64,000 nt of DNA from Oopsacas minuta. Taxonomy: Eukaryota; Porifera; Hexactinellida; Lyssacinosida; Leucopsacidae. Numbering within the stretch: the first letter of the stretch is position 1; each line of letters begins with the position of its first letter. The notes under the pieces were generated by a model that was not told where the DNA came from, did not search any database, and worked only from the letters and a program-made list of their open reading frames with translations. This document shows positions 32,601 through 43,244 of the stretch, in pieces. A program made the translations under genes and the position numbers. The DNA lies in NCBI GenBank assembly GCA_024704765.1, contig JAKMXF010000022.1, positions 62,001-126,000 on the forward strand, read 5' to 3'.

Positions 32601-35600
32601 CAAGAATAGAAGAGTCCAACCCAGGAACGATCCGCCCCCAGAACTGAAATCTCCTAAACTACGCAGGAAACCATCTTATACACCGAAACCATTGAATATT
32701 GAGAATGACCTGGACAGCATGCAGGGGGACTCCCTCTCCTCTGTTCCTGAGACTGGGAGTGAGAACAGTGAGATATTCAACAAACTTGTCTCTAAACTTG
32801 ACCCTGAGGGAGACCGTATGGGTAAGATAACTCAGCTGCCTCTCATAGAGCACCCTTCTGTCTCTGACATGTTCAAGATGGAGTCTTTTTCCAGGGCTAA
32901 ATCTATATACAGTGAGTTAACGCATGATTTATTAGTATTCTGTTAAAATATTAGTTCTTACTTCGTGATTATTGACCAAGACAAGAGACAGGACATACCA
33001 GGAGGGTGGATGACGTCACAAGAACAAGAACCAGCTAAGAGTCACTTCCATATAGACCCAGACAGTGGTAAGACTCGCTTTGTGTTCTCAGATGAGGCTA
33101 GACAGAGGGCAGACTCTGAACCAACCAAAAAACAACAATTTGGACCTTCAGTCAGTACTCAATAATCTCAATAATTGTCATATAAACCTGTGATACATTA
33201 TTGCTGTAGGTACAAGCAAATGATAGAGTAGTGAAGAGAGAAGATGCTCTGAAGAGAAGAACAGGTAACTATTCAGACAGCACTATCGGGAATAAACTCT
33301 CTACACGTCCTGTACACTTGCAATTAGGCACTAGGTAGTCAGCTGATAGCTACCAGTATTGTTATACTGTAAATTATAGACAACTATATTCTATAGACAC
33401 GAGTCCCATAGCAAGAGCAATATATCTGGGGGAGGAGTGAGTAATATTATAGCACACCCTCTGGGTATAGAGGACTCTAACTCAGAACCTGGAGCTATAT
33501 TCATATTCAAACTCCTCAAGCTATCAGCTAATTATGAGTGCCTCGGATACCTATTGGCTCATATGGGACTGTCCAAGTTCTTCAAGAGGTTCCTCTTATA
33601 CGCCCGAGCATCTGGAGTAAGCGAGGAGATGAGGATTAACATGGCTATACTCATAAACAACTTATTTGAGGTAAATTGATTATTTTATATGATTTAGTCA
33701 ATCAATAATTATCTAAATCAGGTGATGAAATCTGAAAGTCAACGCAAGTCTATAGAGGCAGGAATGTTGGAGCTAGTTGTCCAGCTAGTGGATTCATACT
33801 GGCCTTTACCAGTAAGTATATCCGTAACCTACAAATTATTTACGTATAGAATATTGACACTGTTTGTTTAGGGAGTAGCTCTATCTGTACTCACCAATGT
33901 TATAGATTCAGAATACCATCACAACTATATTACTACTGTAGCCAAGTCTCCTATAGGACCGCTACTACGCTGTTTAAACTTTGAAATATTAGATATAGAC
34001 AGCGGAATAGAGAGCGGAAGGAAGAGAACTAGCAAAACCAGGTAATAACCCCTATTCCTCTATTCGAATATAATTCTACTGATTATCCACTTGTGTAGGG
34101 AGCAGAGAGAAAGTATTGACACATCTAGCGGTATTTGGACAGAATCCACGCCCCTACAGAGACTACAGCAACCCGAACACTTACCTGCTTCTAGATCCAG
34201 CAGGGATAGTATGTATGACTCAGGAAAACATAGTTTTGATTTTAGAAAGAAGTTAGAACAAACTAGGTTAGATTATTTAGGTTATCATCTTTATATTGAA
34301 ACAATGATTTATTAAATATATCTTATAGTGAACCTCTGCGGAGCGTGTTGTTGCCTATTTCAGACCCTAAGACTGTTATCCTACACATTCTAGCCTATGC
34401 TAGTCATAACGACACAATGAAGTCTCAGCTGATGAATGGACACTCACTGAGAATAATCAATGAATGTCTTTATGACTCTAAGGAAGAGCATGTATTACTA
34501 GCTCTGAATACAATAGCTAATGTAGCTCTCAAACCATCTAGTCATAGAGTGAGTATACTGTCTATATTTAATATTCACATAATATTATTATTATTATTAT
34601 GTAATGATGTTTAGGTACTGGCAGAAGCAACCTTGTTGAGGAAATTGAGATCTTTTCTGAAGCAGGAATCCATGGTTGCTCATCAGGCTGCCAGAGCACT
34701 AATTTACATGGGAGAATTTGACGTAGAAGACGTGTATTTATTCGACAAATCAGATGTAGAAGTTTCTATCAAGTATGCTAGCATGGAAGGTTTGTACATT
34801 ATATAACGAATATTTCGCTACGTATTATATTTAATATATCTCGTATCAATAGATGGTACACCTTTTGTTAAGGGCGGAACCTTAGAAGCTCTTGTGGAGG
34901 TACTGACTAACCTACCACGGAGTTTATGGGGAGGGATACAATTGATGTCTCCAGGACCCAAAGGGAATTGTAATGCATCTCTTAATAGATCCAGATCTAG
35001 GGCGGTTAGAGTGGAACCGACGGAGGAGAAAATATTTGAGTTTTTCCTAACTACATGTCGTTCTTTCTGTGAGCCTATAATCCTGTTTAGGCTCCTTATC
35101 CACAGGTCAGCTGTCGTTACACAATAAGTGAGATTATGTACACGTTATTTATGACGTAAGTGTTTTATCAGATTTAGAGACAGATTCTCATACTCCTTAT
35201 TTGATTGGAACCTGGTTGATCTACCTGCATCCCGACTTGTGTACCACGCACTCCCTCCTACTGCTTCCATTCCTAAAACACAGAGATTAGTGCTTAGAGT
35301 TGTTCAATCTTGGTTGCGGAACTTTCCAGAAGATTTTAAGAAGTTTGACTACATGACTGATGAGGTGAAGCATCTCTTGCTCTACCCGCTTAAGAAGGTC
35401 AAAGGGCCGTATTATGACTACGGACAAACCATAAAAAACTTACTAAGTCAAATTCATGTAATTTCCTTACTGTTTTTCTTCCTTTCAATTCTTATTATTA
35501 ACATTTTCCTCAGATCAAACAACGCTTCAAAGAGCCAGACCCCATTGTGTTCAGAAATCCGCATCATCAACACGTCTACCATATTGTAAGCAAAATAGCA

Positions 35601-38600
35601 ATCTTTAGTGTTCTTATCTCAACCAGTTTATTTGTTATATGTATCTATAGTGTAATAAGTATATAGTGGAAGGAATGCTACCAGTAAAGTTAGAAGATGC
35701 CATACTATTATCTGCTTTACAAATCTACATAGAAGTATGTTTCTGACGTTATAAGTTACTGATAACTTAACTAATTGCTTTCTTCTTGTAGACAGTAACT
35801 GAGAAAAAACAAAAGAAAGTATTTTCCCAAGAAAGGTAATACTTGCTCTATTTGATAGTTTATATATAACATACATGTTACTAATTGTGTACCTAACAGT
35901 ACCAAACTTAAGAATATAGTCCCAGCAGAGTTCATGAAAGTTAAGAACATTGGAAGGAGGTAATTCGTACTTTTAGTAACATTCTATTTTCTTTAAATAA
36001 GTCATCTGTACTGTTCTCTAGAATCAAAGATAAACATCTTGAATATACACGTCAACAGCTGAATGAGCGAGACAGTAAGCATCTCTATATACAGTACTGT
36101 CATGAACTACCAGGATTTGGATGTCAGTTCTTTGCCATAAAGGTTTGTGTACTAGTTTCCATCTCTAAACAATGTAATAACTTATATTATACTTTCTAAT
36201 AGGAGATCATCTTGAAGAGAAAATACTCGCCTGTACAATCCAGACTACTAGGCATAAGTTTTAACAAAATCGTTGTATTGGACATTCACACTAAGGTGAT
36301 CATTTAGTTGTTAGAGTATCTTATTTGAGCTAAATTAATACTCAATCTCTTCTATGCTATATTAGGATAGTTTGATAGAATTTCCTTTTTCCACTCTCAA
36401 GTCTTGGTTCCCTAACACAAATGACAAGACAATTGTTCTCACTTTTAAAAAGAGGAGATATCTCTTCCTGGTCCAAAACACAAGGTAACTAAGAAAATAG
36501 ATTATCCCTCAATCTCTTAGCTTATGAATAGAGTGTGTCATTTGGGATCTACAACAATAGAATAGGTCTATGGTACTGTAATAATATTATAATCATTGAA
36601 TATGTACGTCCGGTCCAGCACCCTTATAAACCCTTGTATCATATTAATATGTATATGGTAGCATTTACATATATTATGACATACAATATCTGCTGTCAGA
36701 TACAATAAAACTAGCTCTTATATTATCAGATATTGTTAGCTCTGATCTTCATCTGTATCCAGCATCATGTGAATAAACTCTTTATAATTGATCTGTCCAT
36801 CTCCATCTTGATCCGCCTCTCTGATTAAATCCTCTATCTCATCTTCTCCGAATTCCTCACCAATCTGTTTAAACATTTGCTTAAATTCTTCAGTTGTAAT
36901 GAATCCGTTACCATCTCTATCCAACTGCATGAATAAATCCATTATCTGTTCTCTCCAATTTGACTCGCTTAATCGCTGAGTAGCGAAGAGAATGAATTCG
37001 TCTTTATCCACTTTTCCGTTACCGTCAACATCCATCTCAGCTTGCAAAGCCGTGAGCTCATCTTCAGTTGGATGATACCCCATTCCTACGAGGAATTGAG
37101 CCATTTCTGGGATACACAGCTCGTCTCCATCACCCTGTATCGTTTGATTTAACTCCTCAACCATCAGTATGTCTTGTTTCAACTGTGGTCTCACTTGCTT
37201 TGATTTGGGGGCTGTGGCCATTCTACAACTAATTAGATTCTAACATCAATGGATTCAAGCATCAATTAATATAGAAACCAATTTGATTATAGTACATTAC
37301 TGACCACAAAGTGAGAAACTATTTTTTAATAATCCCAGATTAAGTAAGCAAAAATGGAATACAGACTTTTCGTAACAGACGTTTCGTGACGTGGACTTTT
37401 CGTGACGTATAGTAAGTTATGCATTGGACACATTCACCTATCGAGTCCATTCTCTTTTGGAACTCAAATTATTCTCAATTTACTATTTGTCACGAATTGT
37501 CCTGTCACGAATTGTCCTGTCACGAAAGTCTTATCACGAAAAGTCTGCATCCTGGAAAATATATGTCACGAATTATGCGAAATATTATTTAGTACTATAT
37601 CCAAATTGTTCTTTAAAGTAATTGAATGGAGACGGAGTGTAACTGTTATGACTTGATAATGGTAATGGTAATGGTAAGAGGGAGTCTTTCTTTTGCAATT
37701 CGTATGTATACTTTTCTTTGTTAAAGTATTTATTCTCAAATGTGATCTTAGTAAGACTGTCCCTGTCTCTAAATACACCATCTACTGTTATACGCCACAT
37801 AACCTTCTCAATCCCCCAAATAGTAAGCCATACGTCATCATCCTGTTTGAACTCGTACTTTTGACTCTTCTCTAATATAATAGATTCTGTACCAGACATG
37901 TTGTTAATCTGTATAAACTGATTACCGTGATTTTGTATAACCAGTCGACAGGGATGGTGAAGAAATTTGAGAATGAATTGTTGGCTTGACACATGTTGTT
38001 CTTTCATCAGAATGTGAACATCTGTCAATCTTCTCCCGAATATAATTTCATCTGTTGGTTGCAATGGAATATCATAAAACGGACACATGTAGTTCAGCAG
38101 GGACTTCAAATCCTCATGTATAGAAGACATATCGTGTCCTACAGCCAGATGTGTACCTATTACACATGTTATATCGGATTGATTGGGTCCTTTTCTTGGT
38201 CGTACTGTGTATGGCGCAAATTTTGGTGATACTATTTGTGGCTCTACTTCAAATTGTGTCTCAGTTTTATTTTGTGTTGAGTCATAAGGATTTTGCCTTC
38301 TAACTAGCTCTTGTATTGGAGGAATTTGTGAGGAACTAGGGTAGTGGGGGAATGGTTGGCTTTGAACCAAAAATATTTCTGGCTTTTCCAGAATGAATGA
38401 ATGTATTGGGAGCATAGATGGTATATAGTAGACATCTTCAGTTAAAAAAGATGGATTCTGTTTTCTTGAATCAAAAGTCATTTTGTCAAATATCTTGGTT
38501 ATATTGAAATACTTTAATTTATCCTACTAACTTTAAATATGAGCATACAATATCTTAATTATTGAAATTAATCCTATTCTTGTGAATCAAGGTATTCTAA

Positions 38601-40917
38601 TTTCTACGATTTGTGATTTATATACTTATACAAGTAATCATTTAATACACTTTCGTTACTAAAATTTTCCTTAGTGAATTCTACCTATTTATTCTGGTAG
38701 AAACTGCGTTTGCTACTTTCGCTACTTTCATTTGTTCATAGATTTCCCGGATACTTATGTAAAAAACCTTTACAGTATTCTGGACTTTCAATACTTTGAT
38801 CCTTATCAATTAATAATAGCATCATAACTACACCTTGGGGAAATCTATACTAAATTTCTTCATTTTGTAATAATAATTTCCCTATTTTGACCCATTTTAC
38901 GTATACTTACCTATACCTACTGGGAAATCATTAATGACCTTTCATACGTACTTGTATTACAACTAATTTACGTTTAGTGAAGTAACGGAGATCTCCAATG
39001 TGTTACAACAATGTGCTGATGAGCTAAATGTAAGTTAACTTCATAATTAATTACCCGTCGTGTAAGCCGATGATATACTGACTCAATTCTATGTAAATTT
39101 TCTCTTAGAACAGTCCAACAGTAGAGAAGAACCCTCTCTACACTTCATCAGAACAATCTCCTCGTGATAAGAAACCTTCAAGCTTGATAGTCCATGAAGA
39201 ATCTCCAATAAACAGGATGGCTGTAGACAATGCACCTACTAAAGCAAAGAAACATTCTAAAACACCTCAGTACCTCAGTACAGAGGAGATTGAGTCTAAC
39301 TCCTCCTCTATAGCTTCAGCATCCATATTGCCATCAGCTGAGGAGAGTTCTGATAACAATAGTACTTCATTTGATGAACTAGTAGCTTTAGCTACTGGAG
39401 TAACCCCTACAACTCTGTCATTCATGCACAACTCAGAAGGTACATATGCTACTCCTATACTGCATCAGGTAATCATATGTTAGCATACTATGATAACATA
39501 CTAACTAATACACATCATTCAGGTATCTTCTCGTACATCTCAAAATGGTATCAGTCGTAAGAAACCAAGAGTACAATCAGGGAATGGGTCATTAGATCCT
39601 AGTCCCTCTGGAATGAAGCGTATATCCAACAAGCTGTCTCCCAGACGCAAAGCTCGGTGTCTCTCCCCAAAAATCTCAGTTGGTAGGATTAGAAAGTACA
39701 GAAACAAAGAAGTAGACCTCACAACAGAGAGAGATATAATAGACTGGTTATCTCAAACAAGAACTTTTGATCCTTCTGAACAACAAACTGCTGCTAAAAA
39801 TGAGATTGAAGTGTTCGGAGGAGTCGGATTGGGTCGGCAGGTCTTCTGTAATTGTCCCCCAGATCCAGAGTTCTCCTCTAACCTTAAACTAAACCATATA
39901 TGGTATGTTAAGTGTCGTGCGTATTAATGATTCAGATATTATTCTGCCTAATTAATAGCTTGGAAGACTTGTTGCAAAGCCCGAGAGAACTTGCTCGACA
40001 GATCACCCTGCTAGACTTTGACCTCTTGAGCAGAATAACTCCTGAGGACTGTCTCAATTACGTCATACCGGAACAGAAGCGAGGTCCGAGAGAAGGCTTC
40101 AATGAGAAGGATGCTATGAAACTATTCGTGGACAAAGGAAATTTAGGAAAGTTAGCGTTTAGATTTGGTCAGCTGAGCTCTTGGGTAGCCAGCAGTGTAC
40201 TTCTGTTTGATGTTCTTGAGGACAGGACTGAAGCCCTTAGATTATTCATAAAAACCGCAATGGTCAGCTAATAGTCATATGTTTACTCATAATCACGTTA
40301 TTATTTATCAGCTGTTATATTAGGAGTGTTACCAGCTGAAGAACTACCATGCTGTACAAGCTATAGTGATAGGGGCACTCCAGTCCCCACCTATCAAACA
40401 CCTCGAGAAAACATGGGAGAGAATTCCAGCACCTTACAAAGATTTTATAGATGAAATCTCAGAGTTGTTTGAAGCAAAGAATAATTACACTAAATACAGA
40501 CAGTGTATTCAAACTACAGAAGTACCAGCTGTTCCCTTCTTCCTTCTATATATGAAGGATCTTACCTATATAGTGAATGCTAATCCAGATTATCTTAAGA
40601 GCGGGTTAATTAACTTTGATAAGCGGCGATTGATTTATGCTAGACTGGAAGAAATACAATATTTCCAGAGTCATAAGTATCAGCTGAAGAGAGTCCCAGA
40701 GATAAGAAGATATTTGTTTAATGCGCGTTTCATAGCACAAGAAAAGCTAGTACATGTTGCACATGAACTAGAGAGTCGTGACGGACGATCTGCAGGCTCT
40801 CAAGGGTCTCTCTATTCTGAAGGATCCTCCAGTAGAGAAGTAGCAAGTTTCTACGGAACAATATCCCGAAATATCACAAGGCGTGGGTTTTTTAATATAA
40901 AAAAAAGTAATAAATAA
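29639..40917 (+). CDS. Composite PTB-ankyrin-armadillo-REM-FERM(F2/F3)-RasGEF signalling protein
   Basis: I reconstruct 33 exons with consistent phase (2243 residues). Exon starts: 29639, 29910, 30193, 30530, 30759, 31008, 31274, 31461, 31696, 32043, 32443, 32981, 33210, 33397, 33722, 33872, 34099, 34329, 34615, 34853, 35172, 35514, 35651, 35792, 35900, 36022, 36203, 36366, 38978, 39109, 39523, 39959, 40324. Domains: PTB ~40-170 (YELWYLGTKQV, HEVHVFQGI); ankyrin ~300-450 (TPLHCAAANHSTQMVKCLL); armadillo-like helices ~940-1300; REM ~1345-1483 (FFLTTCRSFCEPIILFRLLI); FERM F2 ~1500-1612 and talin-like F3 ~1613-1698 (RLLGISFNKIVVLDI, LKSWFP); CDC25 RasGEF ~1945-2200 (PRELARQITLLDFDLLSRIT, FGQLSSWVASSVL). 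The intron 36485-38977 holds two minus-strand genes. Without splicing it, frame runs into TAA at 36486, cutting F3 before its last helix; splicing supplies that helix (SEVTEISNVLQQCADEL). A Ras/Rap exchange factor near membrane receptors is inferred. I know no family with this order. Confidence 0.8.
36736..37221 (-). CDS. Calmodulin/troponin C-like EF-hand protein, nested in a RasGEF intron
   Basis: A 161-residue single-exon protein with the calmodulin/troponin C four-EF-hand layout. Loops 2-4 are canonical: DVDGNGKVDKDE, DRDGNGFITTEE, DQDGDGQINYKE. Loop 1 is degenerate (TIQGDGDELCIP), lacking the acidic first position and having an insertion, so it probably binds no calcium. The central linker (TQRLSESNWREQ) differs from calmodulin. 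The N-terminus is extended by ~12 residues. It is therefore a calmodulin-like sensor rather than calmodulin itself; troponin C-like is an alternative. It lies antisense inside the 2.5 kb intron of the composite RasGEF gene. Confidence 0.88.
   Translation of the reverse strand: MATAPKSKQVRPQLKQDILMVEELNQTIQGDGDELCIPEMAQFLVGMGYHPTEDELTALQAEMDVDGNGKVDKDEFILFATQRLSESNWREQIMDLFMQLDRDGNGFITTEEFKQMFKQIGEEFGEDEIEDLIREADQDGDGQINYKEFIHMMLDTDEDQS
37362..37547. mobile_element. MITE-like element with ends built of tandem TTTCGTGAC units
   Basis: The left end CAGACTTTTCGTAACAGACG and the reverse complement of the right end CAGACTTTTCGTGATAAGAC are near-identical inverted repeats. Inside each end the unit GAC(t/a)TTTCGTGAC is repeated: three times on the left, four times on the right, with ~14-15 bp period. 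An AT-rich ~85 bp centre separates them. There is no coding capacity and no clear target duplication. It lies between the 5' end of the calmodulin-like gene and the 3' end of the FHA gene. Confidence 0.75.
37585..38481 (-). CDS. FHA-domain protein resembling TIFA, nested in a RasGEF intron
   Basis: A 298-residue single-exon protein. Residues ~95-235 contain an FHA-like domain: IIFGRRLTDVHILMKEQHVS, then SQQFILKF, and a late strand VIQNHGNQFIQINNMSGTES. The core GR and VS are kept, but the usual phosphopeptide histidine position reads QQF, as in TIFA (VSRVQF). TIFA is an adaptor that oligomerises through FHA-phosphothreonine contacts and recruits TRAF proteins. Upstream of the domain the motif PIQE fits the PxQE TRAF-binding consensus. 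The N-terminal ~95 residues and the proline/leucine-rich C-terminal tail are not found in TIFA. The TIFA relation is a tentative call from local similarity; FHA is more certain. Confidence 0.6.
   Translation of the reverse strand: MTFDSRKQNPSFLTEDVYYIPSMLPIHSFILEKPEIFLVQSQPFPHYPSSSQIPPIQELVRRQNPYDSTQNKTETQFEVEPQIVSPKFAPYTVRPRKGPNQSDITCVIGTHLAVGHDMSSIHEDLKSLLNYMCPFYDIPLQPTDEIIFGRRLTDVHILMKEQHVSSQQFILKFLHHPCRLVIQNHGNQFIQINNMSGTESIILEKSQKYEFKQDDDVWLTIWGIEKVMWRITVDGVFRDRDSLTKITFENKYFNKEKYTYELQKKDSLLPLPLPLSSHNSYTPSPFNYFKEQFGYSTK
38482..38977. other. right part of the long RasGEF intron
   Basis: AT-rich, no coding sequence seen. It carries the promoter of the minus-strand FHA gene and the 3' end of the 36485-38977 intron, with acceptor TTACGTTTAG at 38968-38977. 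Confidence 0.55.
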
Positions 40918-41066
40918 TTTTAATACTGCATCGAATATACCTTATTTACTTGGTTACTCATTTGTTTGTTTTTGTAAAATAATATCGAATAAAAAAATTA
41001 TTTAGAAGTAAAAATACTTAATGTTATAAGGCTTAGTAGAAATTCTGGTCAATGGTATGTTCTACT

Positions 41067-42587
41067 TTATGATATCTTCTTCGCTATTTTCATAATGGTA
41101 GTCTTGACTTCCGAGTATTGCCTCAGACCCTCCTCTCCCATTTCTCTCCCTGTACCTGACATTTTGTAACCTCCAAATGGTGTATTTGCTAACGTGACGT
41201 CAAAACAGTTTATCCATACAGTTCCTGTCTTGAGACGACTTGATACGTACATAGCGTTTTCTATATCACGTGTAAACACTCCACCACCTAGTCCATATTT
41301 TGTATCATTGGCTCTTTCTATTGCTTCATCCATAGTCTTAAACTTGAAAATTGACTGGACAGGTCCGAATATCTCTTCACGGGCAATCTTCATATCATCT
41401 TGAACATTAGAGAAGATTGTTGGTTGAAGAAAATAACCTTTATCTCCGTGTCTACTTCCACCACATTCCAGCTTGGCTCCTTCTTTCTTCCCACTTTCTA
41501 TATGTTCTAGAATCTTCATCAGCTGTTCTTCACTCACTTGAGCCCCCATGGTTGTATCTGGATGAAACGGATCTCCGGTCTTAACCTTCATAGCTAGTTC
41601 TACCGATTTCCTAACAAATTCTTCGTATATTTCCTCTTGAACATAAGTCCTGGATCCAGATGAGCAGATCTCTCCTTGGTTATAAAACACAGTAGCTTGA
41701 CTTGTTTCTACAGCTGAGTCGATGTCTGCATCTTTGAGAATAATGTTAGGGCTCTTGCCTCCCATTTCTAAAGTTACATTCTTCAAGTTGGTTCTACCAG
41801 CTGCCTGCATGATCAAGTGTCCCACCTCAGTAGATCCTGTGAATGCTACCTTGTCGATTTCCATATGCTCTGAAATGGCAGCTCCAGCTGTCGGACCGTA
41901 TCCTGGAATTACATTAACCACGCCTGGAGGGAATCCCGCCTCTTTGATGAGGGAGGCTAGATAGAGTCCTGTGAGAGGAGTTTGTTCAGCTAATTTCAGA
42001 ATGACTACATTACCAGTAGTCAATGCGGGAGCCAGTTTCCATGCAGCCATTAGAAGCGGGAAGTTCCATGGGATTATCTGACCTACTATACCAATTGGTT
42101 CGTAATGTGTGTATGCAAAATAGTCACCATCCACTGGAATAGTTTTCCCTTCTATCTTATCTGACCAACCAGCGTAATACTCAAAACATTTTATCGTGTC
42201 ACTAATGTCATTTAGAGACTCTGCTAATGGCTTTCCATTGTCAAGCGTCTCAAGTTGTGACAAGTACTCACTGTCTCTTTCCACGAGTCTAGCAAGTTTT
42301 TGAATGAGTCTTCCCCTCTGTGAAGCGTCAGTTCGCCGCCAAACGCTGTTAAACTCGAAGGCTTGCTTCGCCGCTAAGACTGCCTTCTGGACATCTGCCT
42401 TCCTTCCTTCCTCAACATCACAGATTTTCTCTCCTGTTGCTGGGCAAAATGTAGGGAACTTGTTACCCTCAATTGATGGAACAAATTCATTATTGATAAA
42501 CAAGCTTGTGTACTTTATTGGTAAGTCTTTCTTTCCAAATAATTTGCATTGTGCCATCAATGATTCTGTTTGTTGTTTACTCGCCAT
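41067..42587 (-). CDS. Aldehyde dehydrogenase, ALDH1/2 family
   Basis: A 506-residue single-exon NAD-dependent aldehyde dehydrogenase. Catalytic features are all present: [19 protein letters not shown] (cofactor/substrate loop), FTGSTEVG (Rossmann turn), the glutamate in [10 protein letters not shown], and the nucleophilic cysteine in [12 protein letters not shown], around residue 307. The two cysteines that flank the nucleophile in ALDH1/2 are Ile and Ser here. There is no obvious mitochondrial presequence, so it is probably a cytosolic ALDH1-like enzyme that oxidises aliphatic aldehydes or retinal. The end MKIAKKIS is not a peroxisomal signal. A TTCTTTATAG motif precedes the start codon by 11 bases. 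Confidence 0.93.
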   Translation of the reverse strand: MASKQQTESLMAQCKLFGKKDLPIKYTSLFINNEFVPSIEGNKFPTFCPATGEKICDVEEGRKADVQKAVLAAKQAFEFNSVWRRTDASQRGRLIQKLARLVERDSEYLSQLETLDNGKPLAESLNDISDTIKCFEYYAGWSDKIEGKTIPVDGDYFAYTHYEPIGIVGQIIPWNFPLLMAAWKLAPALTTGNVVILKLAEQTPLTGLYLASLIKEAGFPPGVVNVIPGYGPTAGAAISEHMEIDKVAFTGSTEVGHLIMQAAGRTNLKNVTLEMGGKSPNIILKDADIDSAVETSQATVFYNQGEICSSGSRTYVQEEIYEEFVRKSVELAMKVKTGDPFHPDTTMGAQVSEEQLMKILEHIESGKKEGAKLECGGSRHGDKGYFLQPTIFSNVQDDMKIAREEIFGPVQSIFKFKTMDEAIERANDTKYGLGGGVFTRDIENAMYVSSRLKTGTVWINCFDVTLANTPFGGYKMSGTGREMGEEGLRQYSEVKTTIMKIAKKIS

Positions 42588-43244
42588 TCAATGGTCACTA
42601 TAAAGAATGAACAAGTGTGTTGCTTGCTTAGCACTTTGGTTGTGTATTTACTCACAGTTCAGTTTTAAATTGGTTAGAGAGATCACTAATATTCTACAAT
42701 AGTAGTACACTTAATATTTGGATATTGTTGTTGTTGCATATTTAATTTGAAATATAATATTCCAAATATTTGTGAGCGTAATCATAGTGCATATATCCAC
42801 CCAGAATCCCAGGTGATCCATCTGTCTAGGTATGTGTATTGTAATGCTTGATAGTAATTACCGCTACGTACTGCTAGGAATGTTACTGATGGATTGAAAC
42901 AGTTACGAAGTGTTTTCATGGCGTTTATATCAGTATACAAGTCCTAAGCTTACCCCCTACCCAATTGTACCCAGATTGAGATTATAGTTTTATTGTTTAA
43001 AACATTTTTCCTCACGACAGAATAAGGTTAATATACAAATAGTAATATTATAAAGTAGACGAATTAAACTCATCACTTTTGCTCATTATAAATATCATAA
43101 CAATAAATTAAATATAAGTGTATAAACATACAAATGGTTAAACAGTCCTAAAAAAGTTGGGTGAGGTCAGAAGCAGGATTGCTTATATCATTTCAGTTTG
43201 TTTTCGTTGATCTTGAAGTAAGCTTATAGATTATTCCCAAACTT
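42588..43244. other. intergenic, nothing recognised
   Basis: Spacer between the ALDH promoter and the 3' end of the lipase gene. AT-rich; no gene, RNA or repeat element identified. Confidence 0.55.

Noticed and set aside
36489-36715. Open stretch after the acceptor-like AG near 36560 as a further FERM exon
   Set aside because: Its translation is not helical or FERM-like and the acceptor has no pyrimidine tract.
36486-36735. TAA at 36486-36488 as the end of a separate FERM gene
   Set aside because: It would cut F3 before its last helix, while the exon at 38978 is in the matching phase, lacks a start and supplies that helix. A short isoform remains possible.
37480-37545. Regularly spaced GTCACGAA repeats resembling a tiny CRISPR-like array
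   Set aside because: Units are ~14 bp with no unique spacers and are mirrored in inverted orientation at 37362-37410; they are the ends of a MITE-like element in a eukaryotic genome.
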